DNA from: Mycolicibacterium lutetiense
Lineage (GTDB): Bacteria > Actinomycetota > Actinomycetes > Mycobacteriales > Mycobacteriaceae
Direction of reading: 5' to 3'
Assembly (NCBI RefSeq): GCF_017876775.1
Contig: NZ_JAGIOP010000002.1
Location: 434,001-498,000, forward strand
DNA length: 64,000 nt
The notes beneath the pieces are model-generated. The model saw nothing but the letters and a program-made list of their open reading frames with translations. It ran no database searches and had not been told where the DNA came from. Positions 37,957 to 47,747 of the stretch are shown piece after piece (within the stretch, counting starts at the first letter, position 1; each line of letters begins with the position of its first letter). The translations under genes were made by a program, and so were the position numbers.

Positions 37957-39425
37957 TGACTGTTCTGCTCCTGGCCGCCATCCTTGCACCCGCTGCCGCC
38001 TCCCTGATCGCCGTGGTGGTGGGGTGGCACCGCGCCACCGCGGCGCTCACCGTGGCCGCCGCGGCCACAGTGTTGACCTGCGGGGCGGTATTGGGCTGCC
38101 GCGTCGGCACGGGTGCGCATCTGGCAGTCAGCGGGCTGCTGCGCGCCGACGCGCTGACGGCCACCATGCTGATCGTCATCGGCATCGTGGGCACCTTGGC
38201 CACCGCCGCCAGCATCGGCTACATCGACACCGAACTCGACCACGGTCACACCGACGCCGCCGGGGCGCGGCTGTACGGGGTGCTCACTCCGGCATTTCTG
38301 GCCGCGATGGTGACTGCGGTGTGCGCCAACAACATCGGCATCATCTGGGTGGCCATCGAAGCCACCACCATCATCACTGCGTTCCTGGTTGGGCATCGGC
38401 GCACCCGCACCGCGTTGGAAGCCACCTGGAAATACGTCATTTTGTGCTCGGTAGGGATCGCGGTGGCATTTTTGGGCACGGTGCTGCTCTACTACGCGGC
38501 CCAACACGCCGGGGCGCCCGCGGCGCACGCACTCAACCTCGACGTGCTGGGCGCCTACGCCGCCACACTGGATCCGGACGTGACCCGGCTGGCTGGCGGG
38601 CTGCTGCTCATCGGCTACGGCGCCAAGGCCGGACTGTTCCCCTTTCACACCTGGTTGGCCGACGCCCATAGTCAGGCCCCGGCACCAGTCAGCGCCCTGA
38701 TGAGCGGGGTGCTGCTGTCGGTGGCATTCTCGGTCCTGATCCGGCTCAAACCCGTCATCGACCTCAGCGTAGGTCCGGGCTATCTGCGTAAAGGCCTGCT
38801 GCTGGTGGGCCTGGCCACCCTGCTCATCGCAGCGCTGATGCTGACGGTGACCGGTGACCTCAAACGGATGCTGGCCTATTCGTCGATGGAAAACATGGGG
38901 CTGATCGCCATCGCGGCCGCCGCCGGCACCGGTCTGGCGATCGCGGCGCTGCTGTTGCACGTGTTGGCCCACGGTCTCGGCAAGACCGTACTGTTTCTGT
39001 CCGCCGGCCAACTGCAGGCCGCCCACGACGGCACCGCGATCGCCGACATCACCGCGGTCGTGCGACGATCGCGGCTGATCGGGGTGTCCTTTGTGGTCGG
39101 CACGATCGTGCTGCTCGGGCTGCCGCCGTTTGCGATGTTCGCCAGCGAACTGGCCATCGCCCGCGCACTGGCCGATGCCCGGCTGGCCTGGGTTCTCGGT
39201 GCGGCGATGATCGCGATCGCGATCGCCTTCACCGCCCTGGCCCGCAACACCGGCCAGATGATGCTGGGGCTACCCGACCCTGACTCACCGCCAATCACCG
39301 CGCCGGCCTCGGTGACCGCAGCACTGCTGGTCGGTGTCGGCGGCTGTGTGGCACTGGGCGTGACCGCCGGCCCGCTCACCGACCTGTTCACCACCGCCGC
39401 CACCTATCTGGGAGCCCTACGATGA
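37956..39425 (+). CDS. hycQ: HyfF/HycQ-like proton-pumping membrane subunit
   Basis: Second antiporter-like subunit (NuoL/M/N family) of 489 aa. Core motifs: IGIIWVAIEATTIITAFLVG with its Glu, KAGLFPFHTWLADAHSQAPAPVSALMSG with its Lys, LAYSSMENMGLIAI and VLAHGLGKTVLFLSAG. About 14 helices. Overlaps both neighbours in the operon. Counterpart of Rv0086. Confidence 0.87.
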   Translation: MTVLLLAAILAPAAASLIAVVVGWHRATAALTVAAAATVLTCGAVLGCRVGTGAHLAVSGLLRADALTATMLIVIGIVGTLATAASIGYIDTELDHGHTDAAGARLYGVLTPAFLAAMVTAVCANNIGIIWVAIEATTIITAFLVGHRRTRTALEATWKYVILCSVGIAVAFLGTVLLYYAAQHAGAPAAHALNLDVLGAYAATLDPDVTRLAGGLLLIGYGAKAGLFPFHTWLADAHSQAPAPVSALMSGVLLSVAFSVLIRLKPVIDLSVGPGYLRKGLLLVGLATLLIAALMLTVTGDLKRMLAYSSMENMGLIAIAAAAGTGLAIAALLLHVLAHGLGKTVLFLSAGQLQAAHDGTAIADITAVVRRSRLIGVSFVVGTIVLLGLPPFAMFASELAIARALADARLAWVLGAAMIAIAIAFTALARNTGQMMLGLPDPDSPPITAPASVTAALLVGVGGCVALGVTAGPLTDLFTTAATYLGALR

Positions 39426-40897
39426 CACCGGACTGGATGCGCGAAAGGGTCAGCGGCGACGCGCTGGCCGAGCGGACCGAAGAACTATTGACCGCCGGAT
39501 TCCGGCTGGCGCTGGTCGCCGCACACGACGACCGCGACACCCTGCGCATCGTCTACCTGTTCCTGGCAGGCTGGCCCGACCGGCGCGTCGAGCTGGAATA
39601 CGTAGTACCCGCCGCGGATCCGGTACTGCCCTCGCTGGCCTACCTGTCGTTCCCGGCTAGCCGGTTCGAACGCGAAATGGCCGACTTGTACGGCATCCGG
39701 CCACTGGGCCATCCCCGGCCGCGCCGCCTCGTGCGCCACGCGCACTGGCCCGACGACTGGCACCCCATGCGGGCGAACGCCACATCCGCACCGCACTTCG
39801 GGCGCGCCGCAGGCTTCCCGTTCGTCACCGTCGAAGGCAGCGGCGTCTATGAGATCCCGGTCGGCCCCATCCATGCAGGGCTGATCGAACCCGGCCACTT
39901 CCGGTTCTCGGTAGTCGGCGAGACGGTGCTGCGGCTCAAAGCCCGGCTGTGGTTTGTGCACCGCGGCATCGAGAAACTCTTCGAGAGCCGCCCCGCCACC
40001 GGCGCGACCGACCTGGCCGAACGCATCAGCGGCGACACCTCGGCCGCCCACACCCTGGCCCACAGCCTGGCCATCGAAGATGCGCTCGGCATCGAACTAC
40101 CCGACGAAGCACACCGGCTACGAGCCATGGTCGTGGAACTGGAACGGCTCTACAACCACGCCACCGATCTGGGTGCGCTGGCCAACGACGTCGGCTTCGG
40201 GATCGCCAATGCCCACGCCCAGCGCATCCGCGAACAGCTGCTGCGCATCAACGCCGCCGTCACCGGCCACCGATTGCTGCGCGGGGCCATCGCACCAGGC
40301 ACAGTGACCCTGCGGCAGCTGCCCGACCCTGCCCAACTGCGCGATATCGCCGCCGACCTGGCCGAAACCGCCGCCCTCAGCCTGGGCACCAGCATGGTCT
40401 ACGAACGCTTCGCCGGCACCGCCGTCCTCGACCGCGACGACGCCCGCGGCATCGGCTGCCTGGGATATATCGCCCGGGCCAGCGGCCTGCGCACCGACGC
40501 CCGCCTTGAACACCCCACCACCGCGCTGCCCATCACCGAGATCAGCGCGACCACCGGCGACGTGCTGGCCCGCTACACGGTGCGCCGCGACGAATTCGCC
40601 GCATCAGCGGCCTTGACCGGTTACCTCATCGACGCCCACACCGGCCCCCTGCACCACAACGCCGCCCCCTCTCCCCACGGGGCAAGCAGCGGCATCGGCA
40701 TCACCGAGGGATGGCGCGGCACCATCGTGCACCGCGTCGAACTCGGCCCCGACAACACCATCACCCGCGCCAAAATCGTTGACCCATCCTGGTTTAACTG
40801 GCCCGCGCTGCCCACCGCCATGGCCGACACCATCGTCCCCGACTTCCCCCTGGCCAACAAAAGCTTCAACCAGTCCTATGCCGGCAACGACCTATAA
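39422..40897 (+). CDS. hycE: HycE/HyfG-like large subunit lacking NiFe ligands
   Basis: Fusion of a NuoC-type N-terminal domain (about 1-130, ASRFEREMADLYGI) and a NuoD/HycE large-subunit domain (about 140-491, VHRGIEKLFESRP). In hydrogenases the first ligand motif is CGICG near AHS; here it reads ERISGDTSAAHT. The C-terminal DPCxxC reads DPSWFNW. The whole protein has only one Cys (Cys in IGCLGY). It therefore cannot bind a NiFe centre and fits the energy-converting-hydrogenase-related (Ehr) class. Electron donor and acceptor are unknown. Confidence 0.87.
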   Translation: MTPDWMRERVSGDALAERTEELLTAGFRLALVAAHDDRDTLRIVYLFLAGWPDRRVELEYVVPAADPVLPSLAYLSFPASRFEREMADLYGIRPLGHPRPRRLVRHAHWPDDWHPMRANATSAPHFGRAAGFPFVTVEGSGVYEIPVGPIHAGLIEPGHFRFSVVGETVLRLKARLWFVHRGIEKLFESRPATGATDLAERISGDTSAAHTLAHSLAIEDALGIELPDEAHRLRAMVVELERLYNHATDLGALANDVGFGIANAHAQRIREQLLRINAAVTGHRLLRGAIAPGTVTLRQLPDPAQLRDIAADLAETAALSLGTSMVYERFAGTAVLDRDDARGIGCLGYIARASGLRTDARLEHPTTALPITEISATTGDVLARYTVRRDEFAASAALTGYLIDAHTGPLHHNAAPSPHGASSGIGITEGWRGTIVHRVELGPDNTITRAKIVDPSWFNWPALPTAMADTIVPDFPLANKSFNQSYAGNDL

Positions 40898-40927
40898 CCC
40901 CACCTCAACAGTTCCGGTAACCTCATT

Positions 40928-40946
40928 AAGTTGCTAAGATTAGAAA
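40928..40946. promoter_or_regulatory. ArsR operator candidate before the second ArsR gene
   Basis: AAGTTGCTAAGATTAGAAA carries the TTGCTAA half site of the 33,661 palindrome and the start of its other half (ATTAG). It lies 24 bases before the ArsR start, consistent with autoregulation. Confidence 0.5.
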
Positions 40947-40969
40947 TTAACCGTATTAGGAGGCCCGTC

Positions 40970-41314
40970 GTGGCAGGCGCGCACCAACCGCTCTACCGGA
41001 TGAAAGCCGAGTTCTTCAAGACGCTCGGCCATCCCGCTCGCATCCGGGTACTCGAGCTGCTCAGCGTGCGCGAGCACACCGTGGCCGAGATGCTGCCCGA
41101 AGTTGGCATCGAACCGGCCAACCTGTCGCAGCAACTGTCCATTCTGCGGCGCGCGGGTCTGGTGACCGCGCGCCGGGAGGGATTGACCGTGACCTACGCA
41201 CTGGCCTCACCGCGGGTCACCGAACTGCTCGTCGTCGCTCGCGCCATCCTCACCGGTGTCTTGACCGGCCAGGCGCAACTGCTCGACGACGAACTCGGCG
41301 CGCCCGCCGGCTGA
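40970..41314 (+). CDS. ArsR-family regulator, Rv0081-like
   Basis: Winged-helix regulator of 114 aa: LYRMKAEFFKTLGHPARIRVLELLS, then EPANLSQQLSILRRAGLVTARREG and an AILTGVLTGQAQLL helix. It is very close to M. tuberculosis Rv0081 as I recall it, the hypoxia-response hub encoded next to the hyc-type genes. In M. tuberculosis it precedes the operon; here it follows. No metal-binding Cys motif. GTG 40970 is set by AGGAGG 6 bases upstream. Confidence 0.88.
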   Translation: MAGAHQPLYRMKAEFFKTLGHPARIRVLELLSVREHTVAEMLPEVGIEPANLSQQLSILRRAGLVTARREGLTVTYALASPRVTELLVVARAILTGVLTGQAQLLDDELGAPAG

Positions 41315-41352
41315 GTCGCCACCATCCGCGGCAACGCCGACGCACGCCAACT

Positions 41353-41370
41353 ACTTGCTAACTTTCTTAA
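41353..41370. promoter_or_regulatory. ArsR operator candidate before malic-enzyme-like gene 2
   Basis: ACTTGCTAACTTTCTTAA begins with the nine-base half site ACTTGCTAA found in the 33,661 palindrome. It lies 39-56 bases before the start at 41,409 in an A/T-rich patch. Confidence 0.5.
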
Positions 41371-41408
41371 TTACACAGTTCCGATAAACCTCTTGGTGGG
41401 TGATCTCC

Positions 41409-42251
41409 ATGACGAACAACGCAGCAACCCGCATCCCGACCCCCGATGTGACCGCCAGTAACAAACCGACAGTGGGGGTGGCCGCGGTGCGCTCACCGAT
41501 CCCGCCCATGCCCCAGCGGGACTGCTGGACGGCGATGGAGGACTACGCCGGGCTTGTCAGCGACCGCACCAACATGCGTGCAGTGCCCCTGCCGCTGATC
41601 AGTTCCGAGGCCGCCGCGGTGGCCGCGCGACTATCCCAGCTTCCGGTCTGCCTGGACGCGGTGCTGCTCATCGGCCTGGACGCCACGACGGCCGGGCAGG
41701 TGCAGACCGCTGTCGGCGCCGCCGGCGGCCCACCGGTGATCACCGAGCTCGACGCGACCACTGTCGCTGTGGCCGCGGCGGCTTGCGCAGTGCTCCGTGA
41801 CCGAGGCGTCACGTCGCGTCGCGGCGAAATTGTCGTGACCGGCCCGGAAAACGCGCCGCGACTCGGGCCGCTGCTCGCCGCGCTCGGCATTGCAGCGATG
41901 ACCACCTGGCGCCGCTACGACGCCGAGGACTATCCCCTGAGACGGCTGATGGCCCACAACGACGTGCTCATCGACCTCGCTGGAATCGGCGACGAGCGCG
42001 CCGCACCTGGGCGCACCCTGCGCATGCCTGCTGACCCCTACGATTTCGGCGCGCTGGTCGTGCCCGGATTGCTGGCCGGATTGTGCGGGCAGGGGCGCAG
42101 CCCCGTAACGATCGAGCTGTTCACCGCCTGCGCTCGAGCATTGACACTGCTCACCCCGACCAATCAGGTGCTGCCCGACCTCAATGAGCGGCTCCTGGTG
42201 CCCGCCATCACCTCCCGAATCCACCGCACACTCGCCACTACCCCGGCCTAG
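41409..42251 (+). CDS. Malic-enzyme-like NAD-binding-domain protein (paralogue 2)
   Basis: Protein of 280 aa, paralogous to the one at 24,201. Segments such as [57 protein letters not shown] and [24 protein letters not shown] follow the NAD-binding half of short malic enzymes, but the catalytic Tyr and Lys region is not recognisable. It may be a pseudoenzyme. It lies 59 bases before pckG in the same direction. GTG 41400 is an alternative start. Confidence 0.55.
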   Translation: MTNNAATRIPTPDVTASNKPTVGVAAVRSPIPPMPQRDCWTAMEDYAGLVSDRTNMRAVPLPLISSEAAAVAARLSQLPVCLDAVLLIGLDATTAGQVQTAVGAAGGPPVITELDATTVAVAAAACAVLRDRGVTSRRGEIVVTGPENAPRLGPLLAALGIAAMTTWRRYDAEDYPLRRLMAHNDVLIDLAGIGDERAAPGRTLRMPADPYDFGALVVPGLLAGLCGQGRSPVTIELFTACARALTLLTPTNQVLPDLNERLLVPAITSRIHRTLATTPA

Positions 42252-42310
42252 CCTCACCAACCCATCAGCGCCGACCCGTCCACGTCGACAGTCACCCACG
42301 GAGGACCACC

Positions 42311-44137
42311 ATGACCATCACCGCGATCACCGGTTCCGACCAGGCGCCGACCACCCGCCTGGCAATCACCGACTGGGTCGCCACCGTCGCCGCACTCACC
42401 ACGCCCGATCACGTGGTGTGGTGTGACGGCAGCGACGACGAATGGCAACGCCTGACCACCCACCTGGTCGACAAGGGCACTTTCGTCCGGTTGACGCGCA
42501 AGCCGAACTCATTTTGGTGCACCTCCGACCCCGAGGACGTGGCACGGGTGGAGGACCGCACCTTCATCTGCTCTCAACGGTCAGAAGACGCCGGACCCAC
42601 CAACAACTGGATGGACCCGGTCGACATGAAAACCGTGATGACAGAGGAATATCGGGGTGCGATGGCCGGACGCACCATGTATGTGATCGCATTTTGCATG
42701 GGACCCCTCGACGCCGCAGAACCCAAATTCGGTGTGCAGATCACCGACTCCGAATACGTCGCAGTATCCATGCAGATCATGACCCGCTCCGGCACACCAG
42801 TGTGGGAGAAGCTTGACGCCGGCGCTGACTACGTCCGCTGCCTGCACTCCGTCGGCGCCCCCCTTCAGCACGGGCACGCCGACGTGCCCTGGCCGTGCGA
42901 TCACACCAAATACATCTCGCACTTCCCCGAAGAACGCGCCATCTGGAGCTACGGATCGGGCTACGGCGGCAACGCCCTGCTCGGCAAGAAATGCTATGCG
43001 CTACGCATCGCGTCGAAGATGGCCCACGACGAGGGCTGGCTCGCCGAGCACATGCTCATCCTCAAACTCACCTCGCCCGAGCAGCAGGTGCACTACATTG
43101 CCGCTGCCTTCCCCTCCTCATGCGGCAAGACCAACATGGCCATGTTGTCCCCGACACTGCCTGGCTGGACCGCCCAGACCATCGGCGATGACATCGCCTG
43201 GATGCGCTTCGGCGCCGACGGGCGGCTCTACGCAGTGAACCCAGAGGCCGGCTTTTTCGGTGTGGCCCCCGGCACCGGCTCCCACACCAACCCCCACGCC
43301 ATGGCCACCATCGAACGCGGCAATTCCATCTTCACCAACGTCGCTCTCACCGACGACGGCGACATCTGGTGGGAAGGCATGGCGACCGACACACCCGCAC
43401 ACCTCACCGACTGGAAACGCCGGGACTGGACACCTCAGTCGAACACGCCTGCCGCCCACCCGAATTCGCGCTATTGCACCCCGATCGCGCAATGCCCCAC
43501 CGCAGCACCGGAATGGAACGACCCTGCCGGGGTGCCCATCTCGGCCATCTTCTTCGGAGGACGACGTGCCACCACCGTGCCGCTCATCACCCAATCCCTG
43601 AACTGGCAGCACGGGGTATTCCTGGCCTCCACCCTGTCCTCCGAAACCACCGCCGCCGCCACCGGCACGGTCGGCCTCGTACGCCGCGACCCCATGGCAA
43701 TGCTGCCGTTCTTGGGATTCCACGTCGGCGACTACTTCCAACACTGGCTCGACATCGCCACCAAAACAGACCCCGCAAAGCTGCCGAAGATCTTCTACGT
43801 CAACTGGTTCCGCCGCGACGACAACGGCAAATTCCTGTGGCCCGGCTTCGGCGACAACATCCGTGTCCTCAAATGGGCGCTGCAGCGCATCGACGGCAGC
43901 GCAGACGCAGTCCGTACTCCGATCGGTGACATACCGACCGTCGGCAGCCTCGACCTCACCGGACTCGGTGCAGACCACACGCTGAAACAGGTCGCGGCCG
44001 CACTCAACGTCAGCCCCCTGGACTGGTCGACCGAACTACAGTCGATCAAACAGTGGTACGCCGACATCGGCGACAAACTGCCCCAGGCTCTGCGGCACGA
44101 ACTCGCCGCCCTCAAGAACCGTATCGGGACGGACTGA
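42311..44137 (+). CDS. pckG: Phosphoenolpyruvate carboxykinase (GTP)
   Basis: Full-length GTP-type PEPCK of 608 aa, interconverting oxaloacetate and PEP with GTP/GDP. Signatures: GPTNNWMDP, the substrate-binding [18 protein letters not shown], the P-loop [14 protein letters not shown], the metal-site IGDDIAWM and [17 protein letters not shown] 42311 is preceded by GGAGGACCACC. In mycobacteria it supports gluconeogenesis from fatty acids and cholesterol and, in hypoxia, the reverse carboxylation. Its place beside the thiolases, icd and the redox complex fits that. Confidence 0.95.
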   Translation: MTITAITGSDQAPTTRLAITDWVATVAALTTPDHVVWCDGSDDEWQRLTTHLVDKGTFVRLTRKPNSFWCTSDPEDVARVEDRTFICSQRSEDAGPTNNWMDPVDMKTVMTEEYRGAMAGRTMYVIAFCMGPLDAAEPKFGVQITDSEYVAVSMQIMTRSGTPVWEKLDAGADYVRCLHSVGAPLQHGHADVPWPCDHTKYISHFPEERAIWSYGSGYGGNALLGKKCYALRIASKMAHDEGWLAEHMLILKLTSPEQQVHYIAAAFPSSCGKTNMAMLSPTLPGWTAQTIGDDIAWMRFGADGRLYAVNPEAGFFGVAPGTGSHTNPHAMATIERGNSIFTNVALTDDGDIWWEGMATDTPAHLTDWKRRDWTPQSNTPAAHPNSRYCTPIAQCPTAAPEWNDPAGVPISAIFFGGRRATTVPLITQSLNWQHGVFLASTLSSETTAAATGTVGLVRRDPMAMLPFLGFHVGDYFQHWLDIATKTDPAKLPKIFYVNWFRRDDNGKFLWPGFGDNIRVLKWALQRIDGSADAVRTPIGDIPTVGSLDLTGLGADHTLKQVAAALNVSPLDWSTELQSIKQWYADIGDKLPQALRHELAALKNRIGTD

Positions 44138-44192
44138 CGGCATCGAAACGGTTCCTCCACCATCCCCACCACGGCGCACTAGATTGGCAAGC

Positions 44193-44855
44193 ATGTCCGA
44201 GACGCATTTCGACGAGGACGCCGAGCTCGTCGATCGCGTGATCGGCCCCGGCCAACCTCAACGCGTCGGCAGTTTTCGCTATTACCTCTCCGAGCAACGG
44301 TGGGAGTGGGCGGACGCCGTAGCCCAAATGCATGGTTACTCGCCTGGCACCATGCCCCCGACCACAGAGCTACTCCTCAAACACAAACACCCCGACGACC
44401 GTGAACGCGTTACCCGCGCATTCGACAAGATTCTGCGCGGAGAACCGTTCAGCAGCCGCCACCGAATCATCGATACCCACGGTCGCACACACTGGGTCGT
44501 CGTTGTTGGCGACCGGCTGTTAGCCGACGACGGAGGACTGCTCGGCGCCAGCGGGTTTTACATCGATGTCAGCGACGCAATGCAATCGGACCTCACCGAA
44601 GCCGTCGCCGAAATCGCGGCGTCACGCGCCGAAATCGAACAGGCCAAAGGCATCCTCATGATGTCGTACCGCATTGATGCCGACCGAGCCTTCGAACTTC
44701 TCGTGTGGCGATCGCAGGAAACCAACACGAAAGTCCGCGACATTGCGCTCCAATTCATGCAGGCGGTGACGGGCATCGAGTTCAGCGCAGACACCACGCA
44801 ACAGATCGATCGGATACTAATCAACCTCCCTGTAGCCAGTCCCCAACAACCCTGA
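44193..44855 (+). CDS. PAS-ANTAR regulator
   Basis: Protein of 220 aa: an N-terminal PAS domain (about 20-125, with RYYLSEQRWEWADAVAQMHGY and the HPDD segment), a short coiled helix, and an ANTAR RNA-binding domain (about 140-200: ASRAEIEQAKGILMMSYRIDADRAFELLVWRSQETN). ANTAR proteins prevent transcription termination by binding paired hairpins. ATG 44193 is chosen over TTG 44184. Its RNA target is unknown; it lies 55 bases after pckG. Confidence 0.88.
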   Translation: MSETHFDEDAELVDRVIGPGQPQRVGSFRYYLSEQRWEWADAVAQMHGYSPGTMPPTTELLLKHKHPDDRERVTRAFDKILRGEPFSSRHRIIDTHGRTHWVVVVGDRLLADDGGLLGASGFYIDVSDAMQSDLTEAVAEIAASRAEIEQAKGILMMSYRIDADRAFELLVWRSQETNTKVRDIALQFMQAVTGIEFSADTTQQIDRILINLPVASPQQP

Positions 44856-46085
44856 GCACCAGCAGGACTCGACCTGAGACCATCGCAACGGCCGCACAAA
44901 ACCAGACCTTATATTGCTACCGGAACTTACGCAGGCCCCTAGACCAATAGCTCGAATAGGCGCGCCTAGGGCAGCACATTTCGCTCCCCGCTACAAGGCA
45001 CACGCGACCTTGTGGCGGTCGGTCGAGCGTCGTTCTTGGCCGGAAACTGTTCCAGCACTGGTGTTTTCAGCTAATTCCTGCTATTCTTAGCCTGCCCTTC
45101 CAGGGTTATTCCTCGAAGTAGTCCTCCCAAATTGAGGAATAGGAGTCGGCCAACCTTGCATTCCCTTGCGGTCGATTCCCTGTCAGGCTGCCGGACTTGC
45201 CGCAGGCTGTTGCGGTCGAGTCCGGCAGTCTGACTGGACCGGCGAACGTCTAACCAGAGGTGAATCTAGACTTGGTCTGACACACCGAGCTTGAATCGCC
45301 CAGCCGAGCATCTACCGGCTGGAAAACGTCGCGTGTGCCGGCGTGATACGAATTGTTGGAGTCCACGATCGAGATGACTACCGCGCGATGCTCCACGTCC
45401 TCGTTGACCAGGTGCCGCTTTTCGGCCGTGCCGAGCCACATGCGTACGCCCGGGCGACTGACGACCTCCATGGCAAGGCCGACCACCGAAATCGACACGG
45501 TGGCAAAATGATTGGCCGGTGGGCTCTGCTCAAGATCATCTCACTCGACTCCAAAGGACACCCCACCGTTGGACACTGGCCAGTCGCGTTGGACGACTTC
45601 AACGAGGTAGACACCGACGCGCTCGTCTTCGGCAACCAGCCTGCGGTTGCTCTTCGGTGGCTGAGGTTTAGTTCGGCCCGCCTTCCTCTTGCGACCACGG
45701 TCCTATCTCCTCAAGTACGAGACGTGCGGATTGCCGTTTGGTCCAGGGCTGTTCGGGGCGGGCGTTCGTCACGACCGACTGGTGCGGCAGCTGAGCGTCG
45801 CTGCCGGAACGCCAGGGAACGTCCGGCGCTCTCAGGCCCTTCCGGATTCCGTCCGAGACTCTCATACCATTGCGGATAGACCTGCCCATAGTCATCCGCA
45901 ACTACTTGAGAGCGGGTACGCATCGATGAATACGTCACAGTGACGATTTGTCCATTGGTGCCTTGTGTGTCATATTCGATTGCTGTGCAGGAACTTTGGG
46001 CTCCCACCCAATGAGGTGGGAGTCGGCGGCATCTTCAAGTGCGCGCCCGGTGATAGCGTCATCAGTGACCGCAAGGGGCTGACGG
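44856..46085. other. Long region without a clear intact gene
   Basis: About 1.2 kb. It contains a strong nested inverted repeat at 45,182-45,234. On the minus strand at about 45,250-46,007 there are open pieces in different frames (including IVTVTYSSMRTRSQVV and AVVISIVDSNNSYHAG) that could be a decayed gene, but I recognise no family. Confidence 0.35.
45182..45234. terminator. Nested inverted repeat, terminator or structured RNA
   Basis: GTCAGGCTGCCGGACT pairs with AGTCCGGCAGTCTGAC (15 of 16 positions). Inside the loop CCGCA and TGCGG form a second stem. It stands alone in intergenic DNA, 327 bases after the PAS-ANTAR gene. Confidence 0.45.
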
Positions 46086-46421
46086 ATGGTTGTTGGGGTG
46101 AGACGGAGTCGGTGGCGAGTTGCACTGCTCCTGCCTCCGATGGCCGCGGCGACTCTCGCCGCCGGATGCTCTGGCGATCCAGGCCGATCGATCGCATCGG
46201 ACGATCCAGTGACAACGCTGCCTGTTCCGGCCAACATGCCACCGTTCCCATTTCCCAGCGATGTTCCACCGGTGCCGCTGCCTAGCGCCGTGCCCACTGT
46301 CCAGCTGCCGAGCGACATCCCGCGGGCTCAACTTCCGGCCGATGTACCCCAAATCGAGTTGCCCGCTGCGATTCCCCGGATCCAATTACCCTCCGCGGTC
46401 CCGCCTATCCCCTTTCCGTGA
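46086..46421 (+). CDS. Pro-rich repeat lipoprotein
   Basis: Predicted lipoprotein of 111 aa. Residues 1-28 form a signal peptide ending in the lipobox LAAGC (acylated Cys28). The mature part is almost entirely a short degenerate repeat of the form LP(S/A)(D/A)(V/I)P, such as LPSDIPRAQLPADVPQIELP. No catalytic domain. It would be a surface-exposed, extended protein. ATG 46086 lies after GGGGCTGACGG, a weak ribosome site. Function unknown. Confidence 0.65.
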   Translation: MVVGVRRSRWRVALLLPPMAAATLAAGCSGDPGRSIASDDPVTTLPVPANMPPFPFPSDVPPVPLPSAVPTVQLPSDIPRAQLPADVPQIELPAAIPRIQLPSAVPPIPFP

Positions 46422-46585
46422 ACCCCGGCCTCTAGGGGCAAGTTTCATCACTGTGACGGATTGTGTTTCGGCAGAGCCACAATCCTGCACCGTGAACGCA
46501 GGTGGCAGGGTACCGGTTATTCGTGATGAGCGGGTCCCGCGGATCGATGATGTGCAGGTGAGAGTCGAACCGCAACAACATCCCG

Positions 46586-47302
46586 CTAGAGCACCTCTGG
46601 CACGGCGACATCGCCCTGCTGGTGGATTATCAGCTCCTCGGCCAAGTCATACGACATATAGAAGCGGCCGTTGCCGTTGCCGAACCCGGGTGGGTGCTGG
46701 CCCCAGCTCTGCTCAAAGCCAAGCAGTTTCTTGGATGGGATGATCTCGGTGGCGAGGTACTCGTGCCCGCCGGATTCACCGGATACGGCGCTGTGGACGA
46801 TGCCGTCCGGTCCGGTGGACGACATGTCGTCGTACCAGGCGGTCCCACACAGGACCGGTTGGCGGGACAGGGCGCCCAGGAAATCATCGAATGTGAATGT
46901 CCAGGAGTAACTGGAGATCACCCCGACCGCTTTCCACCATTTCATCAACCCGATCGCGCTCGAACCTTCGTCGTCGGGTGGATACTGGCCGACGTACGGG
47001 TTACGCAAGGTGGATTCATGATAGTTGCGGATGCCGTCGTCGTTTCCGAGGTAACTCGTCCCTGCTTTGCCGATCGGAGCCACGGCGTTGAACTTGCGGC
47101 GGCTGCTAATCGCGTAGGCGGTGTTGAGCATGTTCGTCCCACTGAACCCGACACAGCCCGACAGAAAGTACTGGTCGACGTGCGGGGCGTTCATTGCGTG
47201 CCGGACGTGCCGAGTCGGCAATCCCGCGGCTCTGATGAAGGCGTGGTCTCGCGACTTGGGGTCGTGATGAACGATGCGGCCAAGATTCCCTGATGCGCTC
47301 AT
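46586..47302 (-). CDS. Papain-like (C1-type) cysteine peptidase homologue
   Basis: Protein of 238 aa with the landmarks of a C1-fold peptidase: a nucleophile region LSGCVGFSGTNMLNTAY (Cys50), a His region ESGGHEYLATEI (His180) and FEQSWG (residues 197-201) in place of the usual NSWG. It has no signal peptide. Similar proteins occur in actinobacteria and their phages. ATG 47302 follows GGAGG. The Asn-to-Gln change in the third motif makes activity uncertain. It lies beside the IS3 left end at about 47,345. Confidence 0.65.
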   Translation of the reverse strand: MSASGNLGRIVHHDPKSRDHAFIRAAGLPTRHVRHAMNAPHVDQYFLSGCVGFSGTNMLNTAYAISSRRKFNAVAPIGKAGTSYLGNDDGIRNYHESTLRNPYVGQYPPDDEGSSAIGLMKWWKAVGVISSYSWTFTFDDFLGALSRQPVLCGTAWYDDMSSTGPDGIVHSAVSGESGGHEYLATEIIPSKKLLGFEQSWGQHPPGFGNGNGRFYMSYDLAEELIIHQQGDVAVPEVL

Positions 47303-47436
47303 TGGAAGCCTCCATGGTGGTCATGATCGCGTGCCGGCATTGATGTGTCGGACACGTTGAGGTGGGCCCCTCGTAGTGGTCCAGTCGTTGTGCGACTCTG
47401 TTGCCCAGGTTTTGGGCAGGAAGAATCGACGACGAC

Positions 47437-47724
47437 ATGGCAGCGAACAAGCGCCGGCGGCATACGCCGGATCAGATCATCCGCAAGCTCGCCGAGGGCA
47501 ACAAGCTCCTCGGGACCGGGCAGGAGCTGGCCGAGGTGTGCCGGCACCTGGAGGTCACCGAGTCGACCTGGCATCGCTGGGTTGCCCAGTACGGCGGCAT
47601 GAAGGCCAACGAGGCTAAACGGCTCAAGGAACTCGAAGCCGAGAACGCCCGGCTCAAGAAGCTGGTCGCCAACCAGGCCCTCGACATCGACATGCTCAAG
47701 GAAATCTCGTCGGGAAACTTCTGA
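47437..47724 (+). CDS. IS3-family transposase OrfA (outer element)
   Basis: Protein of 95 aa with a helix-turn-helix (TPDQIIRKLAEGNKLLGTG, VTESTWHRWVAQYGG) and a leucine-zipper tail (LKELEAENARLKKLVANQALDIDMLKE). Start ATG 47437. It binds element ends with OrfB. Confidence 0.85.
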   Translation: MAANKRRRHTPDQIIRKLAEGNKLLGTGQELAEVCRHLEVTESTWHRWVAQYGGMKANEAKRLKELEAENARLKKLVANQALDIDMLKEISSGNF

Positions 47725-47747
47725 CCCCGAACCGCAAACGCAGCGCC

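Noticed and set aside
39422..40897. Annotation as a true NiFe hydrogenase or formate hydrogenlyase large subunit
   Set aside because: Neither CxxC ligand pair is present; only one Cys exists in the whole protein.
45343..45879. Plus-strand open frame of 178 codons
   Set aside because: No ribosome site or family motif, and its C-terminal part is Arg/Pro/Ser-rich as expected of a chance GC-rich frame.
45250..46007. Minus-strand pieces as one frameshifted gene
   Set aside because: The pieces look partly protein-like, but I could not link them to a family or place frameshifts confidently; noted only in the intergenic entry.
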